From NCBI GenBank assembly GCA_963732155.1, contig CAVSYB010000006.1, positions 124,001-188,000 of the forward strand: a stretch of 64,000 bases of DNA, read 5' to 3'. Origin of the DNA: Roseiarcus sp963732155. Lineage in GTDB: Bacteria > Pseudomonadota > Alphaproteobacteria > Rhizobiales > Beijerinckiaceae. Shown here piece by piece: positions 43,584 through 51,561 of this stretch. The translations under genes and the position numbers were made by a program. The notes below the pieces were generated by a model. The model was not told the origin of the DNA, searched no databases, and saw only the letters and a list, made by a program, of their open reading frames with translations. Positions within the stretch are counted from its first letter, which is position 1. Each line of letters opens with the position of its first letter.

Positions 43584-45059
43584 TCAGCCGTGGTTGATGA
43601 CGATCGTCTTGGCCGCGCAGAATTCGTAGAGCGCCTCGAAGCCCTTCTCGCGGCCGTGGCCGGATTTCTTGACGCCGCCGAACGGCAGCTCGACGCCGCC
43701 GCCGGCGCCATAGCCGTTGACGAACACCTGGCCGCAACGCATCGCGCGCGCGACGCGGATCGAGCGTTTCGCGTCGCGCGTCCACACGCCGGCGACGAGG
43801 CCATAGGGCGTGCCATTGGCGAGCGCGATCGCGTCCGCCTCGTCCTCGAACGGCATCAGCGAAAGCACGGGGCCGAACACTTCCTCGTTGGCGAGCGCGT
43901 CCGCGCGGGGGACTTCGCCAAACAGCGTCGGCATGACGTAGAAGCCGCCGTCCGGCGCGTCGGCCTCGACGGTCCCTTGCGCGAGGACCCGCCGTCCCTG
44001 CTCTCTCGCCCGCGCCAGATAGCCCTCGACGCGCGCGCGCTGCCTGGCGTTGATCATCGCGCCCATGTCGAGGTCGCGGTCGTGCGGGCCGGCGCGCACT
44101 TTGGAAAAGCGCTCGGCGATCGCCGACGAGAAAGCGGCATAGGCCGATCGCTCGATCAGCACGCGCGAGCCGGCCGAACAGGTCTGGCCGCCGTTCTGGA
44201 TGATCGCGTTGACGACGACGGGGACGGCCGCCTCGATGTCGGCGTCGGCGAACAGAACCTGCGGCGACTTGCCGCCGAGCTCCATCGTGCAGCCGACGTT
44301 GTTGCGCGCCGCCGCCGCCTGGATCGCCGCGCCGGTCTGCGGCGAGCCGGTGAAGGAAATGAAATCGACGCCGGGATCGGCCGACAAAGCCGCGCCCGCC
44401 TCCGCGCCGAGACCCGCCACGACATTGAGCGCGCCGTCGGGAAAGCCCACCTCGCGCGCCATCTCGGCGAAGCGAATGACGCTGAGACAGGCGTCCTCGG
44501 CCGGTTTCACCACGCAAGCGTTGCCGCAGGCCAGCGAGGCGCCGACCGAACGCCCGAAAATCTGCGCCGGATAGTTCCAGGGAATGATGTGGCCGGTGAC
44601 GCCATGGGGATCGCGGACGATGGCCACCGTGTAGCCGTTGAGGAACGGCAGGGTCTCGCCATGCAATTTATCGGCGGCCGCGCCGTAGAATTCGAAATAG
44701 CGCGCCGCCGCGATCATGTCGGCCGCGCCTTGCTTCAGCGGCTTGCCGGTGTCGCGCGACTCCAGCGCCGCAAGCTCGGGCGCGTTGTCGGCGATCGCCT
44801 GGCCGAGCTTCATCAGCAAACGGCCGCGCTCGACCGCCGTGAGCCGGCCCCAGGCGCCCTCGAACGCCCGGCGCGCCGCCGCGACCGCCGCGGCGACATC
44901 GCCAGGCCCGCTGCGCGCGATGCGGGCGAAGGCAAGCCCGTCGGACGGGCAGACCACGTCGAGAAAGCGTCCGTCCGCCGCCCCCAGACTGACGCCGCCG
45001 ACGAGGTTGGCGTAAAGCGGCAAGGCCGCGCCTGCGGTTTCCATCGACCGGATATTCAT
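43584..45059 (-). CDS. NAD(P)-dependent aldehyde dehydrogenase
   Basis: A 491-residue ALDH-superfamily enzyme that oxidises an aldehyde to the acid. Motifs in order are IIPWNYPAQIFGRSVGASLACGNACVVKPAE (cofactor site), FTGSPQTGAAI, general base Glu260 in MELGGKSPQV, catalytic Cys294 in NGGQTCSAGSR, NEEVFGPVLS, and ELPFGGVKKSGHGREKG. The substrate is not clear; betaine-aldehyde or gamma-aminobutyraldehyde dehydrogenases are the nearest type by feel. It follows the aldo/keto reductase gene by 89 bases on the same strand. Confidence 0.9.
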   Translation of the reverse strand: MNIRSMETAGAALPLYANLVGGVSLGAADGRFLDVVCPSDGLAFARIARSGPGDVAAAVAAARRAFEGAWGRLTAVERGRLLMKLGQAIADNAPELAALESRDTGKPLKQGAADMIAAARYFEFYGAAADKLHGETLPFLNGYTVAIVRDPHGVTGHIIPWNYPAQIFGRSVGASLACGNACVVKPAEDACLSVIRFAEMAREVGFPDGALNVVAGLGAEAGAALSADPGVDFISFTGSPQTGAAIQAAAARNNVGCTMELGGKSPQVLFADADIEAAVPVVVNAIIQNGGQTCSAGSRVLIERSAYAAFSSAIAERFSKVRAGPHDRDLDMGAMINARQRARVEGYLARAREQGRRVLAQGTVEADAPDGGFYVMPTLFGEVPRADALANEEVFGPVLSLMPFEDEADAIALANGTPYGLVAGVWTRDAKRSIRVARAMRCGQVFVNGYGAGGGVELPFGGVKKSGHGREKGFEALYEFCAAKTIVINHG

Positions 45060-45148
45060 CGACCTCTCCTCATGGATCCGGCGGCGACCTTAGCAGCATC
45101 GGAGCCCGTTCGCGACGAGCGGCGGCGGCCTGGTCGCCGGCGCCGAGC

Positions 45149-45991
45149 CTACAGCATTGCAAGCGGCGTCTTGCGGCGCGGCGGCGGAAACGCGCGGTCG
45201 AGCCCCGCCAGCGCGGCGGCGTCGAGCTTCACCTCGAGCGCCCGGCTGTTCTCCGTCACGTGCGCGATCGTCGCCGCCTTGGGAATGGCGATGGCGTCCG
45301 GCCTTCGCAACACCCAGGCGAGCGCGATCTGGTGCGTGGTCGCCGCGTAGCGCCGGGCGACCTCAGCCAGGGCGCCGGACTTCGGCAACCTGCCCTGCTC
45401 GATCGGGCTATAGGCCATGACCGGCATGGCGCGCGCCGCCATGGCCGGCAACAGATCGTATTCGGCGCCGCGGCGCTGCAGATTGTAGAGAACCTGGTTG
45501 GTCGCGCAGTCCGAGCCGCCCGCCGCCAGCAGTTCGGCCATGTCGTCCGCATCGAAATTGCTGACGCCCCAATAGCGGATTTTGCCCTCGCGCTGCAGGC
45601 CGGTCATCCCTTCGACGGTCGCGGCGAGCGGCGCGACGCCGCGCCAGTGCAAGAGATAGAGGTCGATCCGGTCGGTCGAAAGGCGGCGCAGGCTGTTTTC
45701 GCAAGCCCGCCGCAGCGCCGGCCCGGCTCCATTTTGCGGATAGGCCTTGCTGACCAGGAACACCTTGTCGCGCAGGCCGCGCAGCGCCTCGGCGAGCAGC
45801 TCCTCGGCGCCGCCGTCGCCGTACATCTCCGCGGTGTCGATCAAAGCGAGGCCCAGCTCGACCCCGCGTCGAAGCGCCGCGATCTCCTGCGCCCGCCGCG
45901 ACTGATCTTCTCCCATTCGCCAGGTGCCCTGCCCGAGGCATGGAGCCAGGGCGCCATCGGGAAGACGGACGGAGCGGATCGCGGCGGTCAT
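45149..45991 (-). CDS. Aldo/keto reductase
   Basis: A 280-residue (alpha/beta)8 NADPH-dependent oxidoreductase. The catalytic tetrad is visible: Asp in LIDTAEMYGDGGAEELLAEAL with its Tyr, Lys in VFLVSKAYPQN, and His in DLYLLHWRG. GVSNFDADDM and the C-terminal cofactor segment AIPKAATIAHVTENSRAL are typical of the family. It begins only 9 bases after the amino acid ABC ATPase stop, so it is very likely co-transcribed with the importer and could reduce a carbonyl derived from the imported compound. Confidence 0.9.
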   Translation of the reverse strand: MTAAIRSVRLPDGALAPCLGQGTWRMGEDQSRRAQEIAALRRGVELGLALIDTAEMYGDGGAEELLAEALRGLRDKVFLVSKAYPQNGAGPALRRACENSLRRLSTDRIDLYLLHWRGVAPLAATVEGMTGLQREGKIRYWGVSNFDADDMAELLAAGGSDCATNQVLYNLQRRGAEYDLLPAMAARAMPVMAYSPIEQGRLPKSGALAEVARRYAATTHQIALAWVLRRPDAIAIPKAATIAHVTENSRALEVKLDAAALAGLDRAFPPPRRKTPLAML

Positions 45992-46000
45992 GCGCTGGCC

Positions 46001-46783
46001 TCAAAAACTGTTGCGATCGTGGTAGGTCTGCAGGAATTGCCGCACGCGCGGCTCGCCGCTTTCGTGAAAGACCTGGCGGGGCGGTCCATAGTCGATGATC
46101 CGCCCCGCGTCGAGAAACGCGATGCGGTCCGCGACTTTCGCCGCAAATCCCATTTCGTGTGTCACGATCAGCATGGTCATGCCCTCCGAGGCGAGGCCGC
46201 GCATCACCTCCAGCACTTCGCCGACCAGTTCGGGATCGAGCGCCGAGGTCGGCTCGTCGAACAGCATCAGGCGCGGCTGCATCGCCAGCGCGCGCGCAAT
46301 CGCCACGCGCTGCTGCTGGCCCCCCGACAGATGCCCGGGATAGGACGACGCCTTTTCGGCAAGACCGACGCGCGCCAGCACCTGCATCGCGCGCTCTTGC
46401 GCCTGGGCCGCCGGCAAGCGGCGCACTCGTCTCAGCGGCTCCGTGACGTTCTGCAGCGCGCTCATATGCGGCCAGAGATTGAAGTGCTGGAACACCATGC
46501 CGATTTCGCAGCGCATCTCGCGCAGTTCGCGCTTGCCCATCGCTCGGCGCTCGCCGTTCGCCCGAAGCTCATAGCCGATCAGTTTTCCCTCGATCCGGAT
46601 TTCCCCGGCATCGTAGTTTTCGAGGAAATTCACGCAGCGCAGCAGCGTGCTCTTGCCCGAGCCGCTGGGTCCGATCAGGCAGACGACCTCGGACTTGTCG
46701 ACCGTCAGGTCGATGTTGCGCAAGACCTGCAAGGCGCCGAAGCTCTTGCCGACGCCGCGCAATTCGATCGTCGGCGCGCTCAT
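46001..46783 (-). CDS. Polar amino acid ABC transporter ATPase (GlnQ/HisP type)
   Basis: A 260-residue single-domain ABC ATPase: VGKSFGALQVLRNIDL, Walker A GPSGSGKST, Q-loop VFQHFNLWPHM, signature LSGGQQQRVAIARAL, Walker B LMLFDEPTSALDPE, and the switch His in LIVTHEMGFA. These are classic for the PAAT class. Its ATG (46783) overlaps the stop of the upstream permease. The mapped order on the minus strand is binding protein, permease, permease, ATPase. Confidence 0.93.
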   Translation of the reverse strand: MSAPTIELRGVGKSFGALQVLRNIDLTVDKSEVVCLIGPSGSGKSTLLRCVNFLENYDAGEIRIEGKLIGYELRANGERRAMGKRELREMRCEIGMVFQHFNLWPHMSALQNVTEPLRRVRRLPAAQAQERAMQVLARVGLAEKASSYPGHLSGGQQQRVAIARALAMQPRLMLFDEPTSALDPELVGEVLEVMRGLASEGMTMLIVTHEMGFAAKVADRIAFLDAGRIIDYGPPRQVFHESGEPRVRQFLQTYHDRNSF

Positions 46784-47451
46784 GATCGCCCCGCCGCCGG
46801 CGCCAGGAACGCGGTGACGCGCCGCTCCAGCCGGTAGCCGAGGCGCGAAACCGCCTCGACCAGCAGCCAGTAGAACACCGCCATGGCGAAAATCGCGTCG
46901 AACGCGGTGAACGTCTCGGCCGCCATGGTCTGCATCTGGTACATCAGCTCCGGCACCGTGATGATCGACAAGATCACCGTCTCTTTGGACAGGATGATCA
47001 GCAGGTTGACAATCGACGGCAACGTCGCCACCAGCATGGTCGGCAGCGAAATACGCCACAGGATATCTGACGAACGCATGCCGACGCTGGTCGCCGCCTC
47101 GATCTGGCCGACCGGCACCGCGCTGAAGCCGGCGCGGAACGCCTCGGCGAAATAGGCGCTTGAATAGACGCCGAGCCCGACGATGCCGGCCGTGATCGCC
47201 CCCAGCCTGAGGCCGATGAACGGGCCGCCCGAATAGAGCAGAAACAACTGCACCAGGAACGGCGTGCCGCGGACGACCTCGATGAACGCGCGCAGCAGCC
47301 AGCGAAGGGGCGGCGCGCGCAGCCGATAGAGCAGCGCGATGACGAAGCCGGCGATCAACCCGATGGTCGATCCCGCGCTCCAGCACAGGATAGTGACGCC
47401 AAAGCCGCTGAGCAGCGCCGGCGCGTAGCGCCAAAGCACTTCGAAGCTCAT
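46780..47451 (-). CDS. Polar amino acid ABC transporter permease (second)
   Basis: A 223-residue HisM/GlnP-like inner-membrane permease with about five helices. It has LRAFIEVVRGTPFLVQLFLLYSGG and the coupling (EAA) loop AVPVGQIEAATSVGMRSSDILWRISLP, with KETVILSIITVPELMYQ near the C-terminus. I start at ATG 47451, which overlaps the upstream permease stop (ATGA); an extended frame to 47508 is unlikely because it would lie inside the neighbouring gene. Confidence 0.9.
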   Translation of the reverse strand: MSFEVLWRYAPALLSGFGVTILCWSAGSTIGLIAGFVIALLYRLRAPPLRWLLRAFIEVVRGTPFLVQLFLLYSGGPFIGLRLGAITAGIVGLGVYSSAYFAEAFRAGFSAVPVGQIEAATSVGMRSSDILWRISLPTMLVATLPSIVNLLIILSKETVILSIITVPELMYQMQTMAAETFTAFDAIFAMAVFYWLLVEAVSRLGYRLERRVTAFLAPAAGRS

Positions 47452-48104
47452 CGCAGCGCGCCCGCCGAGAGCCGGCGCTCCGCCCGAACGCCAAGGCCCG
47501 CGAGGCACAGATTGATCGCCAGATAGAACAGCGCACCCCCGAGATAGGCTTCGAGCGGGCGATAGGTCATCGACGCGATATTCATGCTCACGCGCGTCAA
47601 TTCGGCGATGCCGACGACCGAGACGAGCGACGACGCCTTGAGCAACAGAGTGAATTCGTTGATCAACGGCGGCACGCTGATGCGCAGCGCCTGCGGCAGC
47701 AGGATGCGCCGCCAGATGTCGGCGCGAGAGAAGCCGAGCGCCGCGGCGGCCTCGGCCTGACCGGCGGGCACGGCGTTCAGCGCGCCGCGCAGAATCTCCG
47801 CCTGAAAGGCGGCCGACGCGAGGCCGAGGCCGCCGATCGCCGCCGCCATCGCCGGCACGTCGACGCCGAACTCGGCCAGAAAATAGTAGATGAACAGCAA
47901 CTGCACCAGCAACGGCACGCCGCGGAAGAAGCTGACGTAGAAGGCGCCGGCGCGGGCGAGGCTCCGGTTGGTCGAAAGCCGGGCGAGGCAGACGAGGAAA
48001 CCGATCGCCATCCCCAACGCGATGCCGGCGATCGAGACGTAAATGGTCATGCCCGCAGCGAGCGTCAGGTAGGCGAGAGAATGAACGACAACCTGCGGCT
48101 GCAT
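47448..48104 (-). CDS. Polar amino acid ABC transporter permease (first)
   Basis: A 218-residue HisQ/HisM-family permease: TLAAGMTIYVSIAGIALGMAIG, FYVSFFRGVPLLVQLLFIYYF and the coupling loop AVPAGQAEAAAALGFSRADIWRRILLPQALRISVPP. The start is ATG 48104; it ends overlapping the second permease. The pair would form a heterodimeric membrane domain. It sits 50 bases downstream of the binding-protein gene. Confidence 0.9.
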   Translation of the reverse strand: MQPQVVVHSLAYLTLAAGMTIYVSIAGIALGMAIGFLVCLARLSTNRSLARAGAFYVSFFRGVPLLVQLLFIYYFLAEFGVDVPAMAAAIGGLGLASAAFQAEILRGALNAVPAGQAEAAAALGFSRADIWRRILLPQALRISVPPLINEFTLLLKASSLVSVVGIAELTRVSMNIASMTYRPLEAYLGGALFYLAINLCLAGLGVRAERRLSAGALR

Positions 48105-48154
48105 GGTGCGGCGGTCAGCCGAACGGGACGGTTCCGCGCCGCCCCGATCCAATC

Positions 48155-49012
48155 CTAGATCTGCGGCTCTGGAACCGTCTTCGGCAGATCGAACGTCTGG
48201 CCGAACCAGGTCTTCTGGATCTTGGCCATCCGGCCGTCCTGCTCCGTCTTGAGGATGGCGGCGTTGACCGCGTCGACCAGCCCCTTGTCGTCGAGCCGTC
48301 CGACCCAGGAGAAATAGGTCGGCGTGCCGAAGGCCGGCGTCACCACCGCGAATGTGTCGGCGCGTTGCGAAGCGGCGTAGGCGAGATTGGGAAAGGAATT
48401 GACCGAGGCGTCGATCCGGCCCGCCGCGAGATCGGCGTAGGACTGGTTGTTGTCGACATATTCCTTGACCTCGACCGGCTTGGGCAGTTTGGCGGCATAG
48501 GCTTTCAACTGCGCGAGCTGCGAGGTGCCTTTCTGACCGCCGACCGTCTTGCCGGCGATATCCCCGGGCTTGGCGATGCTCGCATCATTGGCGCGCTTCA
48601 TCAGGGCGGCCGTGGCGTCGGCGATCGGCACCGTGAAGAGATAGCGCTGCATGCGCTCCTTGGTGATGGTGACCGGCGCGATGCAAATGTCGAACTTCTT
48701 GGCCTCGAGGCCCGGCAGAATGCTGGTCCAGGGCAGATCGAGATACTTGACCTTGACGCCAAGCTCCTTGCCGACCTCGTCGATCAGGTCGCGGTCGACG
48801 CCTTTGTAGGTTCCATTGTCCGAGATATCGAAAGGCGGAAATTGCATCTCGGTGGCGATGACCAGCTCGCCGCGCTTCTTGACGTCGGCGAGCGTATCGT
48901 CGGCCAGTGCGCCGCCAAGGCCTGAAACCCACGCGCCGGCGGACACGGCGCCGACCAGGCCTGTTCTCAAGATATCTCGTCGCGTCAAAGAATAGGCATC
49001 GAACTTCATCAT
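48155..49012 (-). CDS. Amino acid ABC transporter periplasmic binding protein with Tat-type signal
   Basis: A 285-residue family-3 extracellular solute-binding protein. The N-terminus SLTRRDILRTGLVGAVSAGAWVSGLGGALA carries a twin-arginine motif (TRRDIL) before the hydrophobic stretch, so Tat export is predicted, unusual but not unique for this class. The mature domain has ELVIATEMQFPPFDISDNGTYKGVDRDLIDEVGKELG (ligand Asp/Arg region), LPWTSILPGLEAKKFDICIAPVTIT, and VGGQKGTSQLAQL. The start could be 49012 or 49009 (two adjacent ATGs). First gene of a seven-gene minus-strand series. The amino acid cannot be named. Confidence 0.9.
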   Translation of the reverse strand: MMKFDAYSLTRRDILRTGLVGAVSAGAWVSGLGGALADDTLADVKKRGELVIATEMQFPPFDISDNGTYKGVDRDLIDEVGKELGVKVKYLDLPWTSILPGLEAKKFDICIAPVTITKERMQRYLFTVPIADATAALMKRANDASIAKPGDIAGKTVGGQKGTSQLAQLKAYAAKLPKPVEVKEYVDNNQSYADLAAGRIDASVNSFPNLAYAASQRADTFAVVTPAFGTPTYFSWVGRLDDKGLVDAVNAAILKTEQDGRMAKIQKTWFGQTFDLPKTVPEPQI

Positions 49013-49230
49013 GGCCGCCCCCCTTGGGATGCGAGATTTCGAGCGTTCCGCGCCGCTGCGCCGCGTCGAATTGGCGCACTTCCTCCCCGAGGGACCGGCG
49101 CGGCCAATTCTTTCCGCGTGCGAAAGCTTCGCATCGTGTAGATTGGACATTTGAAGCCTAGACGTCGGGGTCGGGCGGCGTCAAGCAGAACCGCGGCGCC
49201 GGCGGCCGCGGCGGCCCAGCGGAGGAAGTC

Positions 49231-50641
49231 ATGTCGAAAGCCGCCGCGACGCGCGTCGAGACCGACACGTTCGGTCCGATCGAGGTGCCGGCCGAGCACT
49301 ACTGGGGCGCGCAAACCCAGCGCTCCTTGCAGAATTTCGCAATCGGCGACGAGCGAATGCCGGCGCCGATCATCCACGCGCTCGGCGTCATCAAACAGGC
49401 GGCGGCGCTGACGAACGCCGAGCTCGGCCTGCTGGAGCCGCATCTTGCGCAGGCGATCGCGCAGGCCGCGGCGGAGGTCGCCGACGGGAAGCACGACGCG
49501 GAGTTTCCGCTGCGGGTCTGGCAGACCGGGTCCGGCACCCAGACCAACATGAACGCCAACGAGGTCATCGCAAACCTCGCGAACGAACGGCTGGGCGGAC
49601 GGCGCGGCGCCAAAGCTCCGACGCACCCGAACGATCATGTCAACCTCGGCCAGTCCTCCAACGACACGTTTCCGACCGCCATGCACATTGCGGCCGCGCG
49701 AGAAATCAGCGGGCGTCTGGCGCCCTCCCTGCGCGTGTTGCAAATGGCGCTGGCGAAGAAGGCCGCGGCTTTCGCGGACATCGTCAAGATCGGCCGCACG
49801 CATCTCCAGGACGCCGTGCCGATCACGCTCGGCCAGGAATTTTCCGGCTACGCCGCGCAGGTCGAATTCGGGATTCAACGAGTTCGAGGCGACCATGCCC
49901 GGGCTGGCCGCCCTCGCGCAAGGCGGCACGGCGGTCGGCACGGGACTGAACGCGCATCCCGATTTCGCGGAAATCTTCGCTCGCCACGCCTCGGCGATCA
50001 CCGGCTTTTCATTCGTTTCCGCCGCCAACAAATTCGAAGCGCTCGCCTCCCACGACGCGCTCGTCTTCTGCCACGGCGCGCTGGCCAGCCTCGCCTCGGG
50101 CCTGTTCAAGATCGCCAACGACATCCGCCTGCTCGGCTCCGGCCCGCGGTCGGGGCTGGGCGAACTGTTGCTGCCGGAGAACGAGCCGGGATCGTCGATC
50201 ATGCCGGGCAAGGTCAATCCCACCCAGGCCGAAGCCCTCACGATGGTCTGCGCGCAGGTCATCGGCAACGAGACGATCATGGCTTTCGCCGGCAGCCAAG
50301 GACATTTCGAGCTGAATGTGTTCAAGCCGGTGATCGCCAATGCGATCCTCCAATCCATTCGATTGCTGGCCGACGGCGCGCGCAGCTTCGCCGACAATTG
50401 CGTCGCGGGGATCGAACCCAATCGCGAGCGGATCGGCGAGCTTGTCGCGCGGTCGCTCATGCTGGTGACGGCGCTGGCGCCGACCATCGGCTACGACAAG
50501 GCGGCGCTCATCGCCAAATCGGCCCACAAAAACCATACGACGTTGCGAGAGGAGGCGATACGCCTCGGATTTGTCAGCGCGGCGGACTTCGACAAGATCG
50601 TCAGGGCGGAGACGATGACCGGGCCGAGGTCGGCCGTCTAA
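49231..50641 (+). pseudogene. fumC: Class II fumarase FumC, interrupted by one extra base
   Basis: Fumarate hydratase of the TCA cycle. The frame from ATG 49231 (GGAGGAAG upstream) gives clean FumC through FGPIEVPAEHYWGAQTQRS, GSGTQTNMNANEV, SSNDTFPTAMHIAAA, GRTHLQDAVPITLGQEFSGYAAQ and VEFGIQRV. It then turns into nonsense while the next frame carries on with EATMPGLAALAQGGTAVGTGLN, the signature GSSIMPGKVNPTQAEALTM and the C-terminus, ending at 50641. Removing the C at 49885 (GTTCGAGGC to GTTGAGGC) restores one continuous protein of about 469 residues, normal for FumC. Because everything else is intact, a sequencing error is at least as likely as a real mutation. An imperfect GC hairpin at 50689-50720 may terminate the transcript. 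Confidence 0.87.
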
Positions 50642-50928
50642 CCCGGCAAGGCTTCCGAACGCCGGAACGAGCGCGGCGCCAATGCGCTGCGATCGCCCGG
50701 AACCGGACGTCCGGGATCGCACGGCGGCACGAATGGAACGCGACCATTGTCAGTTTGCGCAAATACTCGTAAATTTCGCCGTTCATCGGTTCAGTGCGCT
50801 AGACGCTGGCACGGGCAACGGTTGAAGCCGACGCGGTCGGCCAACGACGAGGGAGCGGGCGAATCGGCCGGCGTCAGGACGCGGGGGCTTGAAAGCCCGC
50901 GCAAACCGGCAAAGCAGTGGGGCGATCC

Positions 50929-51486
50929 ATGGAATTGAGCAAGGCTCTCTACTTCGGTGATTTCGTCGCGATTCCCGTAGCAATCGTCGCGCTGGCGGCT
51001 GCCGCGATCTGGTCGCAGGGTTTTGACGCGGCGGGTTTGTGGTTGCTCGCGTTTGGCGCGGGGCTCCTTGTCTGGACGTTCGTCGAATACGTCGTTCATC
51101 GCTGGGTCTACCACGCCATCCCGTTCTTCGAGAAATTTCACGACGCGCATCACAACGACCCGAACGCGTTGATCGGCGTGCCCTCGTTCGTCTCCAGCGG
51201 TCTGATACTGGCGGTGTTCTTCGCGCCGCTTCTGTTCACGGTCGGGGTGGTGTTCGCCGGCGGCTTCGCCAGCGGCGCTTTGCTCGGTTATGCCGGCTAC
51301 ATGCTGGTGCACCACGCCTCGCACCACTGGGAGCTGAAGCCGGGCGACATGCTCTACCGCGCCCGCGTTTTGCACATGGCGCATCATTACCATGAAACCT
51401 CGGGCAACTACGGCGTGATCACCCCGTTCTGGGACCGCGTGTTTTCGACCTATGTCGAGCGGCGGCGCCACATCGCCCGCGGCTAG
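50929..51486 (+). CDS. Fatty acid hydroxylase / sterol desaturase superfamily membrane protein
   Basis: A 185-residue di-iron membrane oxygenase. Hydrophobic helices alternate with the histidine clusters expected for the superfamily: VEYVVHRWVYH, KFHDAHHND, MLVHHASHHWE and RVLHMAHHYHE, which together supply the eight or more His ligands. YGVITPFWDRVFSTY at the end is also typical. It probably hydroxylates or desaturates a lipid (fatty acid, sphingolipid-like, carotenoid or hopanoid); no neighbour narrows the substrate. The start is ATG 50929, with a GTG at 50917 as an alternative. Confidence 0.87.
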   Translation: MELSKALYFGDFVAIPVAIVALAAAAIWSQGFDAAGLWLLAFGAGLLVWTFVEYVVHRWVYHAIPFFEKFHDAHHNDPNALIGVPSFVSSGLILAVFFAPLLFTVGVVFAGGFASGALLGYAGYMLVHHASHHWELKPGDMLYRARVLHMAHHYHETSGNYGVITPFWDRVFSTYVERRRHIARG

Positions 51487-51561
51487 CCTTGAAGCGACGG
51501 TCGACCTGACGTCGCCGGGTCGCGCCTGGGGCGCGTGCGCCAAATTGAGCCGCGGCGGGCG

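Noticed and set aside
43308..45350. A 680-codon plus-strand open frame opposite the aldehyde dehydrogenase
   Set aside because: Antisense of a clear ALDH with both catalytic residues; no family resemblance.
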